64,000 nucleotides of DNA from Symbiodinium natans. Lineage: Eukaryota; Sar; Dinophyceae; Suessiales; Symbiodiniaceae. This document shows positions 45,469-57,145 of this stretch, one piece after another. Below the pieces are notes generated by a model that saw nothing but the letters and a program-made list of their open reading frames with translations, did not search any database and had not been told where the DNA came from. Position 1 is the first letter of the stretch. Every line of letters starts with the position of its first letter. The stretch is taken from the NCBI GenBank assembly GCA_905221605.1, contig CAJNDS010000311.1, positions 65,001-129,000 on the forward strand. The letters are read 5' to 3'. The position numbers were made by a program, and so were the translations under genes.

Positions 45469-46524
45469 TTGTGTAGACAATTGCGGTTCAGTTGGCCTGC
45501 CATGAAGTGTTCGGTTTGGCTATGCCTTTGCCCATGCATCTTGTGGATATTGCTACGAAGCAGAGCTCGACCTTCAAAGGATGTGTCGTTTGTCAGCTGT
45601 GCCAAGCTTGACGCCACAGCGCCAAGCACGCATGTACATAAGCACGGCTGCACGATTTCAGTTCGCAACACGGCTCTGGCTGACTGGAACACATGCGGCG
45701 TTGCAATGTGTGGTGTGTTTGCTGCATTGAGCTGCCGACGCAGCCTGTCCAACCATGGTAGTCACCGTTTGCGATGTGGTGGGCGACCAACTTCAAACAC
45801 AGTCCGTTTGGCGACTGGCAGTGATGTTGGTGTGGTGCTTCTTTCGGCGGGAGTTGGCAAGCGCATGGGTGCCAGCATACCGAAGCAGTACATCAAATTG
45901 ATGGGATTGGAAATTGCTTTGCACTCACTCGACACATTCTTGGCTTGCGATGTTGCTGAAATTGTGATTGTTTGTGCGGAAGATTGGAAGTTTGTGTTCG
46001 AAGACCATCTGAAGAAGAAAGGTCCAGTTGAAGTTGACGTCAAATTCACAACAGGTGGCGACGAACGACAAGATTCAGTAAACAACGGTCTTGCCAAGAT
46101 CCAGGCCCCCATCGTAGCCATACATGATGCAGCCCGGCCACTCGTCACGAAGGATGAGGTGGAGAAAGTGGTGGCAGATGCCCGGGAACATGGTGCGGCC
46201 TTACTTGCTGTTCGGACCAAAGCCACAATCAAACAGGCAGTCAGCGAGTCAAAGGCATTTGTTGAGGGGACTCCTCAACGGAAACTTCTATGGGAAGCGC
46301 ACACGCCGCAAGTCATTCAAAGCGAGTTGTTGCGCAAAGGTTTCGAGAAGGCCGAGAAAGAGGGTTTGGAAGTGACTGATGATGTGTCATTGGTCGAGCA
46401 ACTGGGTGAGAAAGTCAAGCTGACAGAAGGCGAGTATACAAACATCAAGGTGACCACGCCTGAGGACATTGCAGTTGCAGAGACCATCTTGAAAGAACGT
46501 GGTTTTGTGCCACCAACAGAATGA
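45469..46524 (+). CDS. ispD: 2-C-methyl-D-erythritol 4-phosphate cytidylyltransferase, plastid-targeted
   Basis: IspD joins CTP and 2-C-methyl-D-erythritol 4-phosphate to give CDP-ME, the third step of the MEP isoprenoid pathway. The mature part starts near residue 120: VVLLSAGVGKRMG (nucleotide-binding loop), PKQYIKLMG, GGDERQDSVNNGL (substrate region), IHDAARPLVTKDEV (family signature), then TDDVSLVEQLGEKVKLTEGE and NIKVTTPEDIAVAE near the C-terminus. The length after the leader (about 230 residues) fits bacterial and plastid IspD. The leader is about 115 residues; a start at the second ATG (45502) gives MKCSVWLCLCPCILWILL, a strong signal peptide, followed by a serine/threonine/arginine-rich region. 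This suits the bipartite targeting of complex plastids. There are no introns, and the catalytic motifs are intact. Confidence 0.93.
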   Translation: MCRQLRFSWPAMKCSVWLCLCPCILWILLRSRARPSKDVSFVSCAKLDATAPSTHVHKHGCTISVRNTALADWNTCGVAMCGVFAALSCRRSLSNHGSHRLRCGGRPTSNTVRLATGSDVGVVLLSAGVGKRMGASIPKQYIKLMGLEIALHSLDTFLACDVAEIVIVCAEDWKFVFEDHLKKKGPVEVDVKFTTGGDERQDSVNNGLAKIQAPIVAIHDAARPLVTKDEVEKVVADAREHGAALLAVRTKATIKQAVSESKAFVEGTPQRKLLWEAHTPQVIQSELLRKGFEKAEKEGLEVTDDVSLVEQLGEKVKLTEGEYTNIKVTTPEDIAVAETILKERGFVPPTE

Positions 46525-49500
46525 GTCGGGTTGAATTCTTGCGCAGTGTAATGTTGATGCTCAGGCAGCGATGCTATTGATGCCCCACCTGTTTAAAGCA
46601 ACCTCATTGCAGAAAGGCAACGAGTTGCGCTTATGATTTCGATGTCATTTCTATCGTAGTGCTAACACCACGATGCTCTGAAGCAAAATGCCTTGGCTCA
46701 TTTGGCTAATTGACCATCTGTCTGCATGACTCCAGGTATCGAGGTGTGTCCGATGGAGGGCATTGTATGCATGATTCGTGCTTTTCGGACCGGACTGCCA
46801 GACTGCCAGCATTGTAGTTCATGGCAGTCGCTGTCACATATTGGGTGAGGGACTTAGTGCTGGTGGTGTTGACTGCACGTCACAAGACATGTGCAGGCCC
46901 CGTGCAACTGAGTGGTTCCAGGTTGAAACGACTTGGATTCAAACAAGACAGTCCAGGCAGGCATGTGTCAGACAGCACGAAAGAAGTGGGAATGATGTTG
47001 AACGTGAACAGACAGGCTGAAGAGCACGTGATGGCGCTCTCATCGCAATCGAGCAGTTCCCTTACTTGAGCTTCGATGCATGCCGGTGGAGAGTTGCAGA
47101 GACGTGGGTGCACGCTTGGAGGTAGCCAAGCTTTCATGACAGTCCCCCGCTGAGTGTTGCAGCGCCCTGTTGTGTTCACTTCACCCCGGGCTGACCCACT
47201 GGGGTGCACATGCCCTCCCATTCTTGTGTGCTTTTCATCTGTCAGCTAAACGAAGGCTGGCACAGAGAACATGCAGACGAAAGACCGGACCGGCTGTGCT
47301 CCTGTGCCTCGGATTATGTTCCTTCTTATCTGCAAAGCTAGGTGCCTGAACGGACCTGCTCGTTGGCCACTGTGCTTGTCTTCAGGTGTTCGGCACTACG
47401 CCCGGTCCTTGGCCCCGCGGGGAGCCCTCCAAGTTTTTGCTCGAGAAGTCTAGAACACCTGTGAGGGATGACGACTCCGAGAAAGTCTACAAGAAGGTTG
47501 TGCTGCCCTGAGCATGGGTTTGTATGGCTTGATGGTTCGCACACAAATTCCGACCTTCCACCTCAGGCAGAAGAACAGGAGAAGGCGCATGATTCTCAGT
47601 GGGCTTCAGTTTCAGTACAGCGGTTCAGCGAGGCTTGCCAAAAGCAAACCAAGGCAGCTAAGTCTGATTGAAAGCGAGCAAGTCGAGCAAGACAGCGCGG
47701 TTGCTTCTGATTTGGCATCTTGGATGCATTCGGCAGGTCTTCGATTCAACTTTGCGCCATCCTGCAACCACAAATGCTTTGGTGTTGCCCAGGTCCGGCT
47801 TCAGCGAGCCGATGTCCCAGTGCGAGAAGCAATAGATTTAGCCATTCAATCGCTCACATGCAAGACGAGCTGTCTGCGCAGTTGGGAAGTCTTCATAAGT
47901 CGGGGTGTTCCGAACCTATGGCACGGGCAGAACATCATCCTGCCGAGTATCGCTGTAGTGCCTGTCTTCGGAGAAGCTCACGAAGAATCCCGCCGAGTGG
48001 CCCAAGCCCGCAGACCCGCATAGAGAGTGTTTGCAGAGACCTGTGGAGCGCCCTATCCTTGGAGTACCCAACTACTACCCAACTCCAGACAAGCCTGGAA
48101 GAGTCCCGCCGAGTATCTTTAGAGCGCGATCCTGGGAGAGTTCTGCGGAGAGTGGAGTATCCCTGATTTCCTCTCCGAAAACGGGGCAAGATGGTTCCCA
48201 CATCGGGTAGCTGTAGGCGTGAGGATGATTGAAGTAGAAAAGTTTTCGGCGGACCCTTCATGAGGGACAATGCATGACAAAGCAAGATGGTCAGCGAGTG
48301 TCGTCGGGTGGAAGAGACCGCCATTTGGCCACGATCGCAAGACTTGAGACGCAGGCGATATGTTATTTCCGATACGAATTGCCTAGAAATTCCGATCGGG
48401 CATCAGGGAGAGAGATAGCAATTGCTTCTGGAATCTGCATACTCTACCCATCCACGCAGTTTAGCTGAATCGCGCAGCGCGCTTCGTAACAAGCCACCAG
48501 TTTTCCGAGTTTGGCTGTTCGTTTTGTTTTTTGAAGTCCCAATTCTGATGGTTCTGTTTTCGAAGCTTGGCAGTGCTCTCGCATGCTCCTGCAGAAACCG
48601 GTTTGTACGGCACATGACACATTGGGACAGCCTGCATGATGACATTGTTGCCAGACCAAGGAAAGGGTTGTCAGCACATATGTGATGAGCACGCGCTGGG
48701 AACCTGCGCTGGAGAAGCCTCTCATGTTGACTCAGCATGTGTGTGTCTTCATTTTGAGGCCTTCAAGAAATGCAGCGGCAGAAGGCCAACAGAAAGGAAG
48801 ACGATGCAGGCCCCGCTCAGCAGCATATGCAGGCATGTTAGCAAGGCCTCTTTGATTCGAGCCTTCAGCAAGATGCCAGGAAACGATGCAACCTTGAAGC
48901 AGCGGTACCCAAGGACACGTATGGACATACGCTTGCGCACGAAGAGCATGGCAAGCAGGTCATTGTGCGGGATGGGAGACAAGGGCAGAATGTTTCATAT
49001 TTGCAAGTAGCGAAGAAGTTCAAGCATCGAGAGCCACACAAGTTTGCAAGTTTGTAGTCCGCCAAGAGCGTGTTGGCTGCTGGCTCGACAACCACTTTAA
49101 GAATGACAGACGTCCATAGACGTCCCCAGCCCCGATCCCCACAGACCCGCCAGGCATTAGGTCACGTGCCTGGAAGTCTTCGGTTGTTAGGGGTTGTTGG
49201 CCCGCGCGTCAGATGCATCTGTCAAGCAACTCTGATCTCCTTGGACCTCGTAGTTCCTATGAGGAGATGGTACGATGCCATCATACCCTTTGAGTCTCCT
49301 TGGGAGAGCCGCCCCACTGTAGGAGAGGCAAAGGGCAATGTTGCAGCTTGCGAAGGCCACGTGCTTACACTTCTGTCGAGGTGCGCGAGCGGCTCGAGGC
49401 GCAAACGAACCTAGCAGCTGGGAGCTTGAAGAAAGGGCTCCGTTTTTACGGGCTTATCAAGGCATCTGCGAAATAGAGAAGTTCCAATCAAATAAGGCCT

Positions 49501-50860
49501 GGCGCATAGAGCGAAAGGCAAGGGCAACCGTGCCCCCCTTACTCTGTCGATTGAGTTTTGTTGAAGCAGGCAGCATGCAATTGCTCAGGAACAAAATTCC
49601 ACCAAAGCTGGTACGATTGTGTTCTGGCTGATCGTGCTTGTGCGTGCACCTTATCAGGGCAGCGACGGAGGTTTCATGCAGTTGTTTCTGGCCTTCTCCG
49701 TGAGGTTAACAGTAGCTCCTTTACTAGCCCGCAGCAGGCTTACTGTGACAGATGTATCAGGCTTTCAGTTCGCATTGCCGCCTAGACGAAGCTGCAAAGC
49801 GAATCTTACATGTCCGCTGCAAGGGACTACGCTGAACGGACCAATCTCGCCCATGTGCCGCCCAAAGCTGTGTAGCATGAGGTAGCCAGAAAGAGATCCG
49901 AGGGTGCAGGCTGCTTGCCTCGAATTTTGCAGGTGCTTTGAAGCCGAGAGTTCGGAATGCGACGCTCGGCAACACAAACGAGCTTAAGTGACAGTCAGCA
50001 CACGGCAGTGAGTGCTGGAATCTGTCGTCTCTGATTTCGGTGACAGTGCACACTCGCAGTGCACCAAACTGGCCACTACAACCTGTGGCACAACCGAGCG
50101 TTATTTCTCAGGAAGTGGTTCCGTATCCACGGCTAGCCTGGCCGTTGGAATCACGGCATGCAGATATGCAGATCTTGCATGCTCTTGCAGTGACAGGATC
50201 GCCGTGTACTGCGCCCTTGGGATTGCCGCACCCTTCAACATGAGCCTGAAGGGTACACATTGCAACCGATTCTAGTTGATTCCAGCGTTAGGTCGTCCTG
50301 TTCAAAGCCTGCAGCGTGGACATGAGTTGTGGACCTTGGGGAGCCGCTTAGCGGCACAGCAAGCTTGGCCAACGAAAGGTCACCGGTTGCAGCATTAGTG
50401 CAGCATTAGTGCGTTCAGGCCATGCCTCCTATGTTTACACCTGCCTATGGGCGGACCTCATCGCTTGACTTCGTCCAGCAGGCGAAGACTCGTGGCGCGC
50501 TTCGAGGTGTGTTGGTTTGTGTTTCGAACATGGTGGCAGTCGTGATTTGTTGTTATTTTGTGGCCCAAGTCCACCAGTTCTTGAAACGTAGCGTGCGCCA
50601 GAAGTGGTCGTCAGGGTGCTGCCCTCATGTCTGAATGCAATACGAGAAGAGGTGTCTTTTTGCAGCCACAAGCTAAGCGAAGAGATGTGGTGAGCACTTG
50701 AAGAGCAATCTTCATGCTTTGCTTTGAGGAGCGCCCAGTCATGGCGCCAACCAACAAGGAGAATTTGTGTTATTTCTTCCTCGATAGCTAATCCTGGATC
50801 TGCGGAGCCCGTGTTTGTTTGTTTTTGTTGTGGGTGTTTTTTTCTACTGCGGGTGTTTTT
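46525..50860. other. No recognised gene
   Basis: Open frames exist (for example 47514-48023, 47720-48166 and 48636-49010) but none shows a domain I know. Near 47463-47507 the plus strand reads RDDDSEKVYKKVVLP and stops, which could be the end of a small unknown protein. Confidence 0.3.
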
Positions 50861-50869
50861 TTCGGGGGC

Positions 50870-50995
50870 CGCCCCGGCTCGCACCCGCAGCAAAAAAAGA
50901 GGCGCCCCCGCACCCGCAGCAAAAAAACAGGCGCCCCCACACCCGCCGCAAAAAGCGAAACGCGCCCCCGCACCCGCAGCAAAAACAAACCCCCC
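50870..50995. repeat. GC-rich minisatellite, about 29-bp unit
   Basis: Units of the form GCGCCCCCGCACCCGCAGC followed by five to seven A residues recur about four times with changes. The same motif returns at 52640-52830. A long C-tract follows at about 50990-51008. Confidence 0.75.
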
Positions 50996-51097
50996 CCCCC
51001 CCCCCCCCTTTCCTCCCCACCCCCAGGTCATTTGTTTTGCAATTTCCTCCACACACCCCCCCCCCCAACACCCCCCTTTTTGTAAATTGTGCAAGCG

Positions 51098-51705
51098 TTT
51101 TCAAAGCATTGAATCCTTCCCAAGCCCATCACGCGAGCACTGTGTTTGCAAACGGCGGAGGGAGGGCTGCCCCTCGCCCAGCCCCCCCGTTCTTTTAAAC
51201 CGTCCCAGAGCTATGAATCCTGTCCAAGCCTATCATGCGAGCATCGGGTTGGCAAATGGGGGGGCGGGGGCTGCGCAAACCTCCCAACCCTCCCCACTTC
51301 TTAAAGCCATGCCAGCTTGCTTCAACGCATATGAATCCTTTCCGAACCCATCATGCGCTTTGTTAAGCCGGGCAAACTTGCTTCAATCATACGAATCCCT
51401 TCCAAACCCATGATGATGCGAGCATTGTGTTTGCAAATGGGGGGGGGGGGGCTGCGCCACCCGCAACCCCCACGGTTGTTTTTAGCCGGGCAAGCCTGCT
51501 TCAAAGCATACGAATCCCTTCCAAACCCATGATGTGAGCATTGTGTTTGCCACTTGCAGGGGGGCTGCGCCCCCCCAACCCCCCCCGCTTTTTCTAGCCG
51601 GGCAGGCTTGCTTCAAAGCATACGGATCCCTTCCAAACCCATGATGCGAGCTTTGTGTTTGCAAAAGTGGGGGGCTGCGCAGCCCCAACCCTCTCTGAAA
51701 AACAG
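51098..51705. repeat. Diverged minisatellite, about 60-120-bp units
   Basis: About six copies contain TTCAAAGCATACGAATCCCT, TCCAAACCCATGATGCGAGC and TTGTGTTTGCAAA, then a G-rich run and GGGCTGCGC. Spacing varies with the length of the G and C runs. Proline-rich open frames across it are artefacts of the composition. Confidence 0.75.
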
Positions 51706-51779
51706 AGGGATATGTGATTGCTTACCTACGAAAATTCAAAACTTACAGTGGAAGATGAATTTTCCGATTAAAAATGGAG

Positions 51780-52640
51780 ATTTAAACGTCTTCTTAGGAA
51801 AGAATCGAAAATAGAGCTTGTGCTATGAGAATATGGCAAACATGAACAAAAACACCTGTCGTCTGCGAGTCACAGATAGAGTAGTGCATTTACTCTTATG
51901 AAAATGTAGAGAATAAGCTTTTCATGTATTCCTCTTTCATGTCTTCCATAGACAAGAGGTCTGAAAGTATTGACAAAATAGTAAACTATAGGAAAATAGA
52001 GGTTCTCGGTATAAAATATGGAGGTCTTAAAGGTTTTCCTATGACAACATAAGAGGAAATGGAGGTTTCAATATAGAGGGTTTTCATACTAACATATAGA
52101 GGTCTTGGTATTCAAATATAGAGAAAATAGAGGGTTTCCGATTAAGATAACAAGAAAAGAAAGGTTTTCATACCAAAATATGCAAAAAAAGAGGTTTTGC
52201 TGTTAAGTATAGAGAAAAGAGCGAGGTTTTCATGTTCAAATTTTGAGAAAATGGAGGTTTTCCTATGAAGATAGAGAAAATGATGGTTTTCCTAGTAAAA
52301 TAGGACAAGAGGAACAAATAATACTTTTAATTGCAAGCCACATACTGAGATAACACAGAGAATTAGTTTCTCATGTATTCCTCTCTCGCGTCCTCCTCCT
52401 TAAATATAGTGGAGAACTTTGAAAATATAGACAAAATAGAGAGACATAGAGTTTTTTCCGTTATACAATATGGAGAATAGAGGTTTTCGCATTAAAGTAT
52501 AGAGAGATTACAAAAAGAGAGGCTTCCATAGTAAATGTAGAGAAAACAGAGGTTTTCATATTCAAATATAGAGAAGAAAGAGGTTTTGCTATTAGCATAC
52601 AGAGAAAATGGAGGTTCTCATATTAAAATATAGAGAAAGC
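51780..52640. repeat. AT-rich minisatellite, GAGGTTTTC/ATAGAGAAAA motif
   Basis: Words such as ATAGAGAAAATAGAGGTTTTC-like segments (written here as ATAGAGAAAA plus GAGGTTTTC) followed by ATATTAAAATA recur at about 30-60-base spacing with many variants. The array lies between two blocks of the same GC-rich minisatellite. Confidence 0.7.
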
Positions 52641-52832
52641 AGCAAAGAAGCGCCCCCGCACTTGCAGAAAAAGTATAAAACAAAAACGCGCCCCCACCGC
52701 ACACGCAGCAAAAATCAAAAGCGCCCCCGCGCCCGCAGAAAAACAGAAACGCGCCCCCGCACCCACAGCAAAAAAAGTGCGCCCCGCACCTGCAACAACA
52801 AAAGCCCGCAACAAAAAACATCCGCAACAAAA
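52640..52832. repeat. GC-rich minisatellite, second block
   Basis: Again units like GCGCCCCCGCACCCGCAG followed by A-runs, about five to six copies, the same family as 50870-50995. Confidence 0.75.
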
Positions 52833-53136
52833 AACACTCTTACCCTGGATCTTCCAGATGTCGGCCTTGAACTGGAGACTTGTTCTTTGTACGGTTGCCT
52901 GCAATAGAGTGTCGCAAGGCAAGTGTGAAAGCAACTTTGATTTGCCTTGAGGTTGCGCTGCCACTGCAGACCCGAGGTGTTGTTGTAACCCACCTTGTCG
53001 TAACCTTTTGTAGCGTCACCTCGAATGCCTCATCACCTATTCTGCCTTTCGGCGTTGCCCCGCTGCTTTTCGGTTTTCAGCTAAGGGCTGTTAGAAATCA
53101 AGAAAGCCCGGATACAGTAACCTTCAGCACAGCGCC

Positions 53137-53960
53137 ATGGCTGAATGCCGAGGCACAGATGCGCAAGTGCTGAATATGACGCAGGCTCGAGCGAAGGCAA
53201 TGCTCATGGAGCTGCTTGGTGAGTACTCTGCCAAGAGCTTCCAGAGCAAGTTGGGTGACCTCTTGCAGAAGGAAGCCCAGCATGGCGAAGTTTGCGACGA
53301 ATCGCCAGGCCGCTGGGCATTAGCCGAGGAGTGCCACGCCGACATTTTTGCTCGATACGGCTTCAAGTCCGGAACTGGTGTGGAGCGCCTCCGGCCCATC
53401 GTATTGATCTCCAAGAAGTTTCCAGACCTTGAGGAAAAAGTGCAGAAGCTCTGGAAGCTCTTGGCCTTGAAGTCTTCGGTAACGGAACTCTTTACTAAGG
53501 TTGAAGAGCCCCAAGAAATTTCAGGTTCATCGCTGCCAGCAAAGAGGGTTCCGTCGAAGGCAAGAGCCTTGGCTTTGCAAGCGGAGATCCTTGCTGCATT
53601 CTCCGCACCTTCTTTCCAGAAAAAGTTGGGCGAGATTTCAAGAAGGCATGTCGCAAACTTGCACGACGAAGCCTGCAAAGCGACCTGGTCGAGTAAGCTG
53701 AGTCAGAAACAATAAGAGAAACAATGCAATGTAAATTCCTGTGCCCAGCTGCCAACATGTGAGGCAGAGCTGGATGCAATGATGGAAAAGACGAAGCTCG
53801 AGATCGTGCCACGGTGAGCCGTGTCGACTTTCAGCACCCAACCTGTCTGCGCTAGTCGTGTGCTGGCTTTTGCAGGTACGGGTACGAGGCATCCCCAAAG
53901 GGCCTCAAGGAGCTCGTTGAGTCGGTGGAGCTTCACAAATGCTCACTTCCAGAGCACGTG
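53137..53960 (+). CDS. SFQ/YGF module protein, unknown function (partial)
   Basis: The frame opens at the ATG at 53137 and reads a module repeated within the locus. Module 1: LGEYSAKSFQSKLGDLLQ (about residues 26-44), then ADIFARYGFKSGTGVERL and FPDLEEKVQKLWKLLALK. Module 2: LAAFSAPSFQKKLGEISRR, whose second half lies in later exons: EAELDAMMEKTKLEIVP (from about 53761), a 62-base GT...AG intron (53814-53875), then RYGYEASPKGLKELVESVEL. The CGG arginine codon is split by this intron. The intron between 53690 and 53760 is not resolved. Pieces are alpha-helical and charged, with no signal peptide or membrane segment. Similar modules are, from memory, common in dinoflagellate hypothetical proteins; I know no function. 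A further exon RVEDLEEDMQQFDNAAWQR may follow at 53955-54010. Confidence 0.6.
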
Positions 53961-54006
53961 TTGAGGACCTGGAGGAGGACATGCAGCAGTTTGACAATGC
54001 GGCTTG

Positions 54007-54040
54007 GCAGCGAACGTGTGCGTGTGTGTGTGTGTGTGCC
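54007..54040. repeat. (GT)n microsatellite
   Basis: Alternating GTGTGC and GTGTGTGT run just after the last SFQ/YGF exon. Confidence 0.85.
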
Positions 54041-55500
54041 GTAATTTGCTACCTGTTGTGCACACAGGACTTGGGATGACGCCTACATGCTTCTTCTGCC
54101 GTTTCTGCCTGTGCTCATGAATGTTGCCCTCGCTTTAGTATCGCTACCTGCTAGCGGGCGAGTTCTCGAAATATCGTTCGAGGCACCCCTATTGATTTGG
54201 GCTTCCCGCAATTATGCGAAGTTCTTTCCTGAAGAAAAACCAATAAAACATGAGAGAGATCATTAGGAAGGTCTGGAAACGTTAGACTCTCAAGCTTCAG
54301 CCAGATTCCAGCTTCAGATTCTGGAATTTGAGGGCAGCCGTCGAGAGCCCCTTGTGAAAAGATTCCAGAATTTTCTGGAGCGCTTTACATGATTTTTTTT
54401 TGGTTACGAAACAGGCCTCAAACAAATTTTAAAGGGAGTAGTAGCCCACGAGCTGCCCTAACGCACTTGAGTACACAAGTGTATTGATTCGGGTGCCCGG
54501 ATGAGTCCGGAGCGGGGAGCCAAACCCTTCAACCCTCAACCCCTGAACCCCTCCAACGCCGACCTTCGAAGTGTCAGTGAGCGTGTGTGCACGTGTGCAT
54601 GTGCATGTGCATGTGTGCGCACGCGTGCTTGCCTGTGCTCTATGGTACAAGGATCCTGACATATTTGTCAATGCCGTGGCCATCGAAGAGGCACTCTTCC
54701 CGTATGCTCAAACCAGCCGACCTTTCGTGATGGACAAGGCACGCGGTGTCTGCTTATTGTCAACGGTTCGAGTTGTTTGAACGTGCTTGCGCTGCCAGAC
54801 CAGGCCAAAGCCAACCAACTGAACCCAACATTCGATTCCGCCGGCCCAGTTAAGCAACAAGGCTTCACGCAATCTACAGCTGCTGACCGTCGGAGTTTTG
54901 CACAGACAATGCTTATAGTCATTGTAAAACTGCTTCGGGAGCACCCTCCTGCAAGAACCAACCAGCCTGTCTGCGAGCTGCTTTGAGCGCAGGCGTCGCC
55001 ATGTCATCTCGCGCCCTCCTGGGCACCCATCCCAATCGAACCAAAACCCAGCCCAGCCATTCATGCACGTTTGGCACCCTTCTCTTGCTGATTTGCCCAC
55101 ACAGTCTCTCTTATCTCTTCTCTCTTGAAGCCCTCCACCCTCCACGGGCATTAGTAGCAGCCACACTCATTTGCATCAGGCGGTGCTTGGCCGAACAGGA
55201 TCTAAGCCCACTACGGCTTTCACAGCTGCTTGTCAGCATCATGGGCAGTCTACTGTTCTAACTGGTGAATGTAATTCCTGCTTTGTGACCTGGCGACCTT
55301 GTAGCTTGCAACGCTGATCAGTTGACACCGCCATCGCATCCTGTGCAAGCTGCAAATATGCCACCAAGAGTCGGTTCATGCTCAAGTACTGGAGGAGAGT
55401 GTGTCTCACAAAAGGAAGTGCACGCCTTGGGTAGGGACAGGAGCTTTGATATGCATGTGCAATTGAAAATTGCAGGAAAAAGTAACGCATTTCTGTTTAT
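54041..55500. other. No recognised gene; alternating purine-pyrimidine run
   Basis: No domain is recognised. DIFVNAVAIEEALFPYAQTS near 54657-54716 is a plausible unknown exon. At 54575-54632 the sequence alternates strictly GTGTGCACGTGTGCATGTGC and continues, a Z-DNA-prone composition. Confidence 0.3.
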
Positions 55501-55504
55501 ACAA

Positions 55505-56395
55505 AAACATGTACATGTATATTTATGTTAATATATATAGATACATATATTTATCATATATATATATATATATTTATATCTATATGTATATCTATATTTA
55601 AATCTACATTTATATCTAAATTTATTGTTTTGTTTATATTAATACTGATATTTCTATTTATATGCCTATTTATATTCATGTTTAAATTGCTATTTCTATT
55701 TCTATATATATATATATTTCTTTTTATATTTCTATTTCTATTCTCATTTCTATTGATATGTATATGCATATTCATATGTACATGTGTATGTATGTTTATG
55801 TCTTCATTTCTACTTGTATTGATATTGATATTGGTATTTATATTTATATGTAAATGTGTATTTATATGTATATTTATATTTATACTTACTTTTTTTTTTT
55901 ATTTATTTATGTATATGTATATGTACATGTATATGTATATTTATGTTTATACGTATATTTATATTTATATGTATATTTATACTATCTTTTATATGTATAT
56001 TTATATGTATCATTGTACTTATATATATACATATATTTACGTTCATATTTGTATTTATAGTTATATTTATATGCATATTTATATTCATATTCATATTTAT
56101 GTCTATATTTATACATATATTTATATTTACATTTTTATTTTTATTTTCATAATTTTCTTTATATTTATTAATATGTACATGTTTGTTTATATTTAAATGT
56201 ATATGTGTATTTGCATTTGTATTTGCATTTGTATTTGTATTTGTGTTTATATGTATATGTCTATGTATATGTATTTTTTCTTTCTCTTTATCTTTATCTT
56301 TTTTATGTTTATGTTTATGTTTATATTTATGTTTATAGTCATGTTTATGTTCATATTTGTATTTATATTCATATTTATATTTATACTTATATATA
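55505..56395. repeat. TA-rich microsatellite block (TATATTTATATGTATA type)
   Basis: About 890 bases consist of TATTTATA, TGTATATT and TATATATA words. Both strands stay open for more than 200 codons, but the products are only isoleucine/tyrosine or asparagine/isoleucine strings, so these are not genes. Confidence 0.95.
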
Positions 56396-56573
56396 CACAA
56401 GTAGGCGCCCTTTCCACCTTGGGGGCATACTGGCAGTTGGGTGCCTGGTGGTGGGGATGGCTGAATGTTAGCCATGGTCGGTCGGCGGTCCCTGCTTTTG
56501 ACATCTGTGTTGCGTGAAGCGAGTGGAGTCCGAGGAGCCCCCCCACCCGCCCCCCGCCTTTTCATTTTGCCTC

Positions 56574-56588
56574 ACTCACTCACTCACT
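56574..56588. repeat. (CTCA)n microsatellite
   Basis: About four CTCA units. Confidence 0.7.
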
Positions 56589-56828
56589 CATATATACACA
56601 AGAAGATATACAATTGCACATTCCTGCGCATGCGCATGCAGATGAGCACGCGCGTGCGTGCGCGTCCAAACTCACCCGTGCAGACACTTGCACGCGCGTT
56701 CGCATGCAAGGACACAGACACATAGACAGAGCCTTTTCCAGCAAAAATGAACGAGCTAAACCCTATGCTGGGCATATCCGGGCATGTTCCTTTTCCTCTC
56801 AGGTCGCATTCGGACACCTTACAGACAC

Positions 56829-57145
56829 GAGCGACCGCAGAGCGAGAACAGAAAAGCGCGACCTTGCCGGATCTTTTTCTCTTGCTCTGCCGTCGCGCGG
56901 CGCCTTCTCAGGTGTTTTTGCGGACGAGCGACCGCACAGCAAAAAGACCGCGCTTGACTCTTCCGGGCATGTGTTCTTGCTCTGGGGTTGGGTGGCACCT
57001 TCTTCGGTGCCTTTTCGGACGAGCGACCGCGCAGCGAAAAGACCGCGCTTGACTCTGCCGGCCGTGTTTTTTTTGCTTTCGGGTCGCGTGGCGCCTTCTC
57101 AGGTGTCGGACCCTTATAGACACGAGCGAACGCACAGCAAAAAGC
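56829..57145. repeat. About 97-bp tandem repeat, 3.3 copies
   Basis: Copies start with GAGCGACCGC at 56829, 56926 and 57021 and with GAGCGAACGC at 57124 (spacing 97, 95 and 103). Each holds AGCRAAAAGACCGCGCTTGA-like DNA, then TTGCTCTG..., GTGGCGCCTTCTCAGGTG and TCGGAC. Confidence 0.9.

Noticed and set aside
50724-51413. Proline-rich 229-codon frame and antisense glycine-rich frames
   Set aside because: They translate C-tracts and the GC-rich minisatellite; no conserved domain.
55525-56565. More than 200-codon frames rich in Ile/Tyr or Asn/Ile
   Set aside because: They are translations of TATATTTATATG-type microsatellite DNA on both strands.
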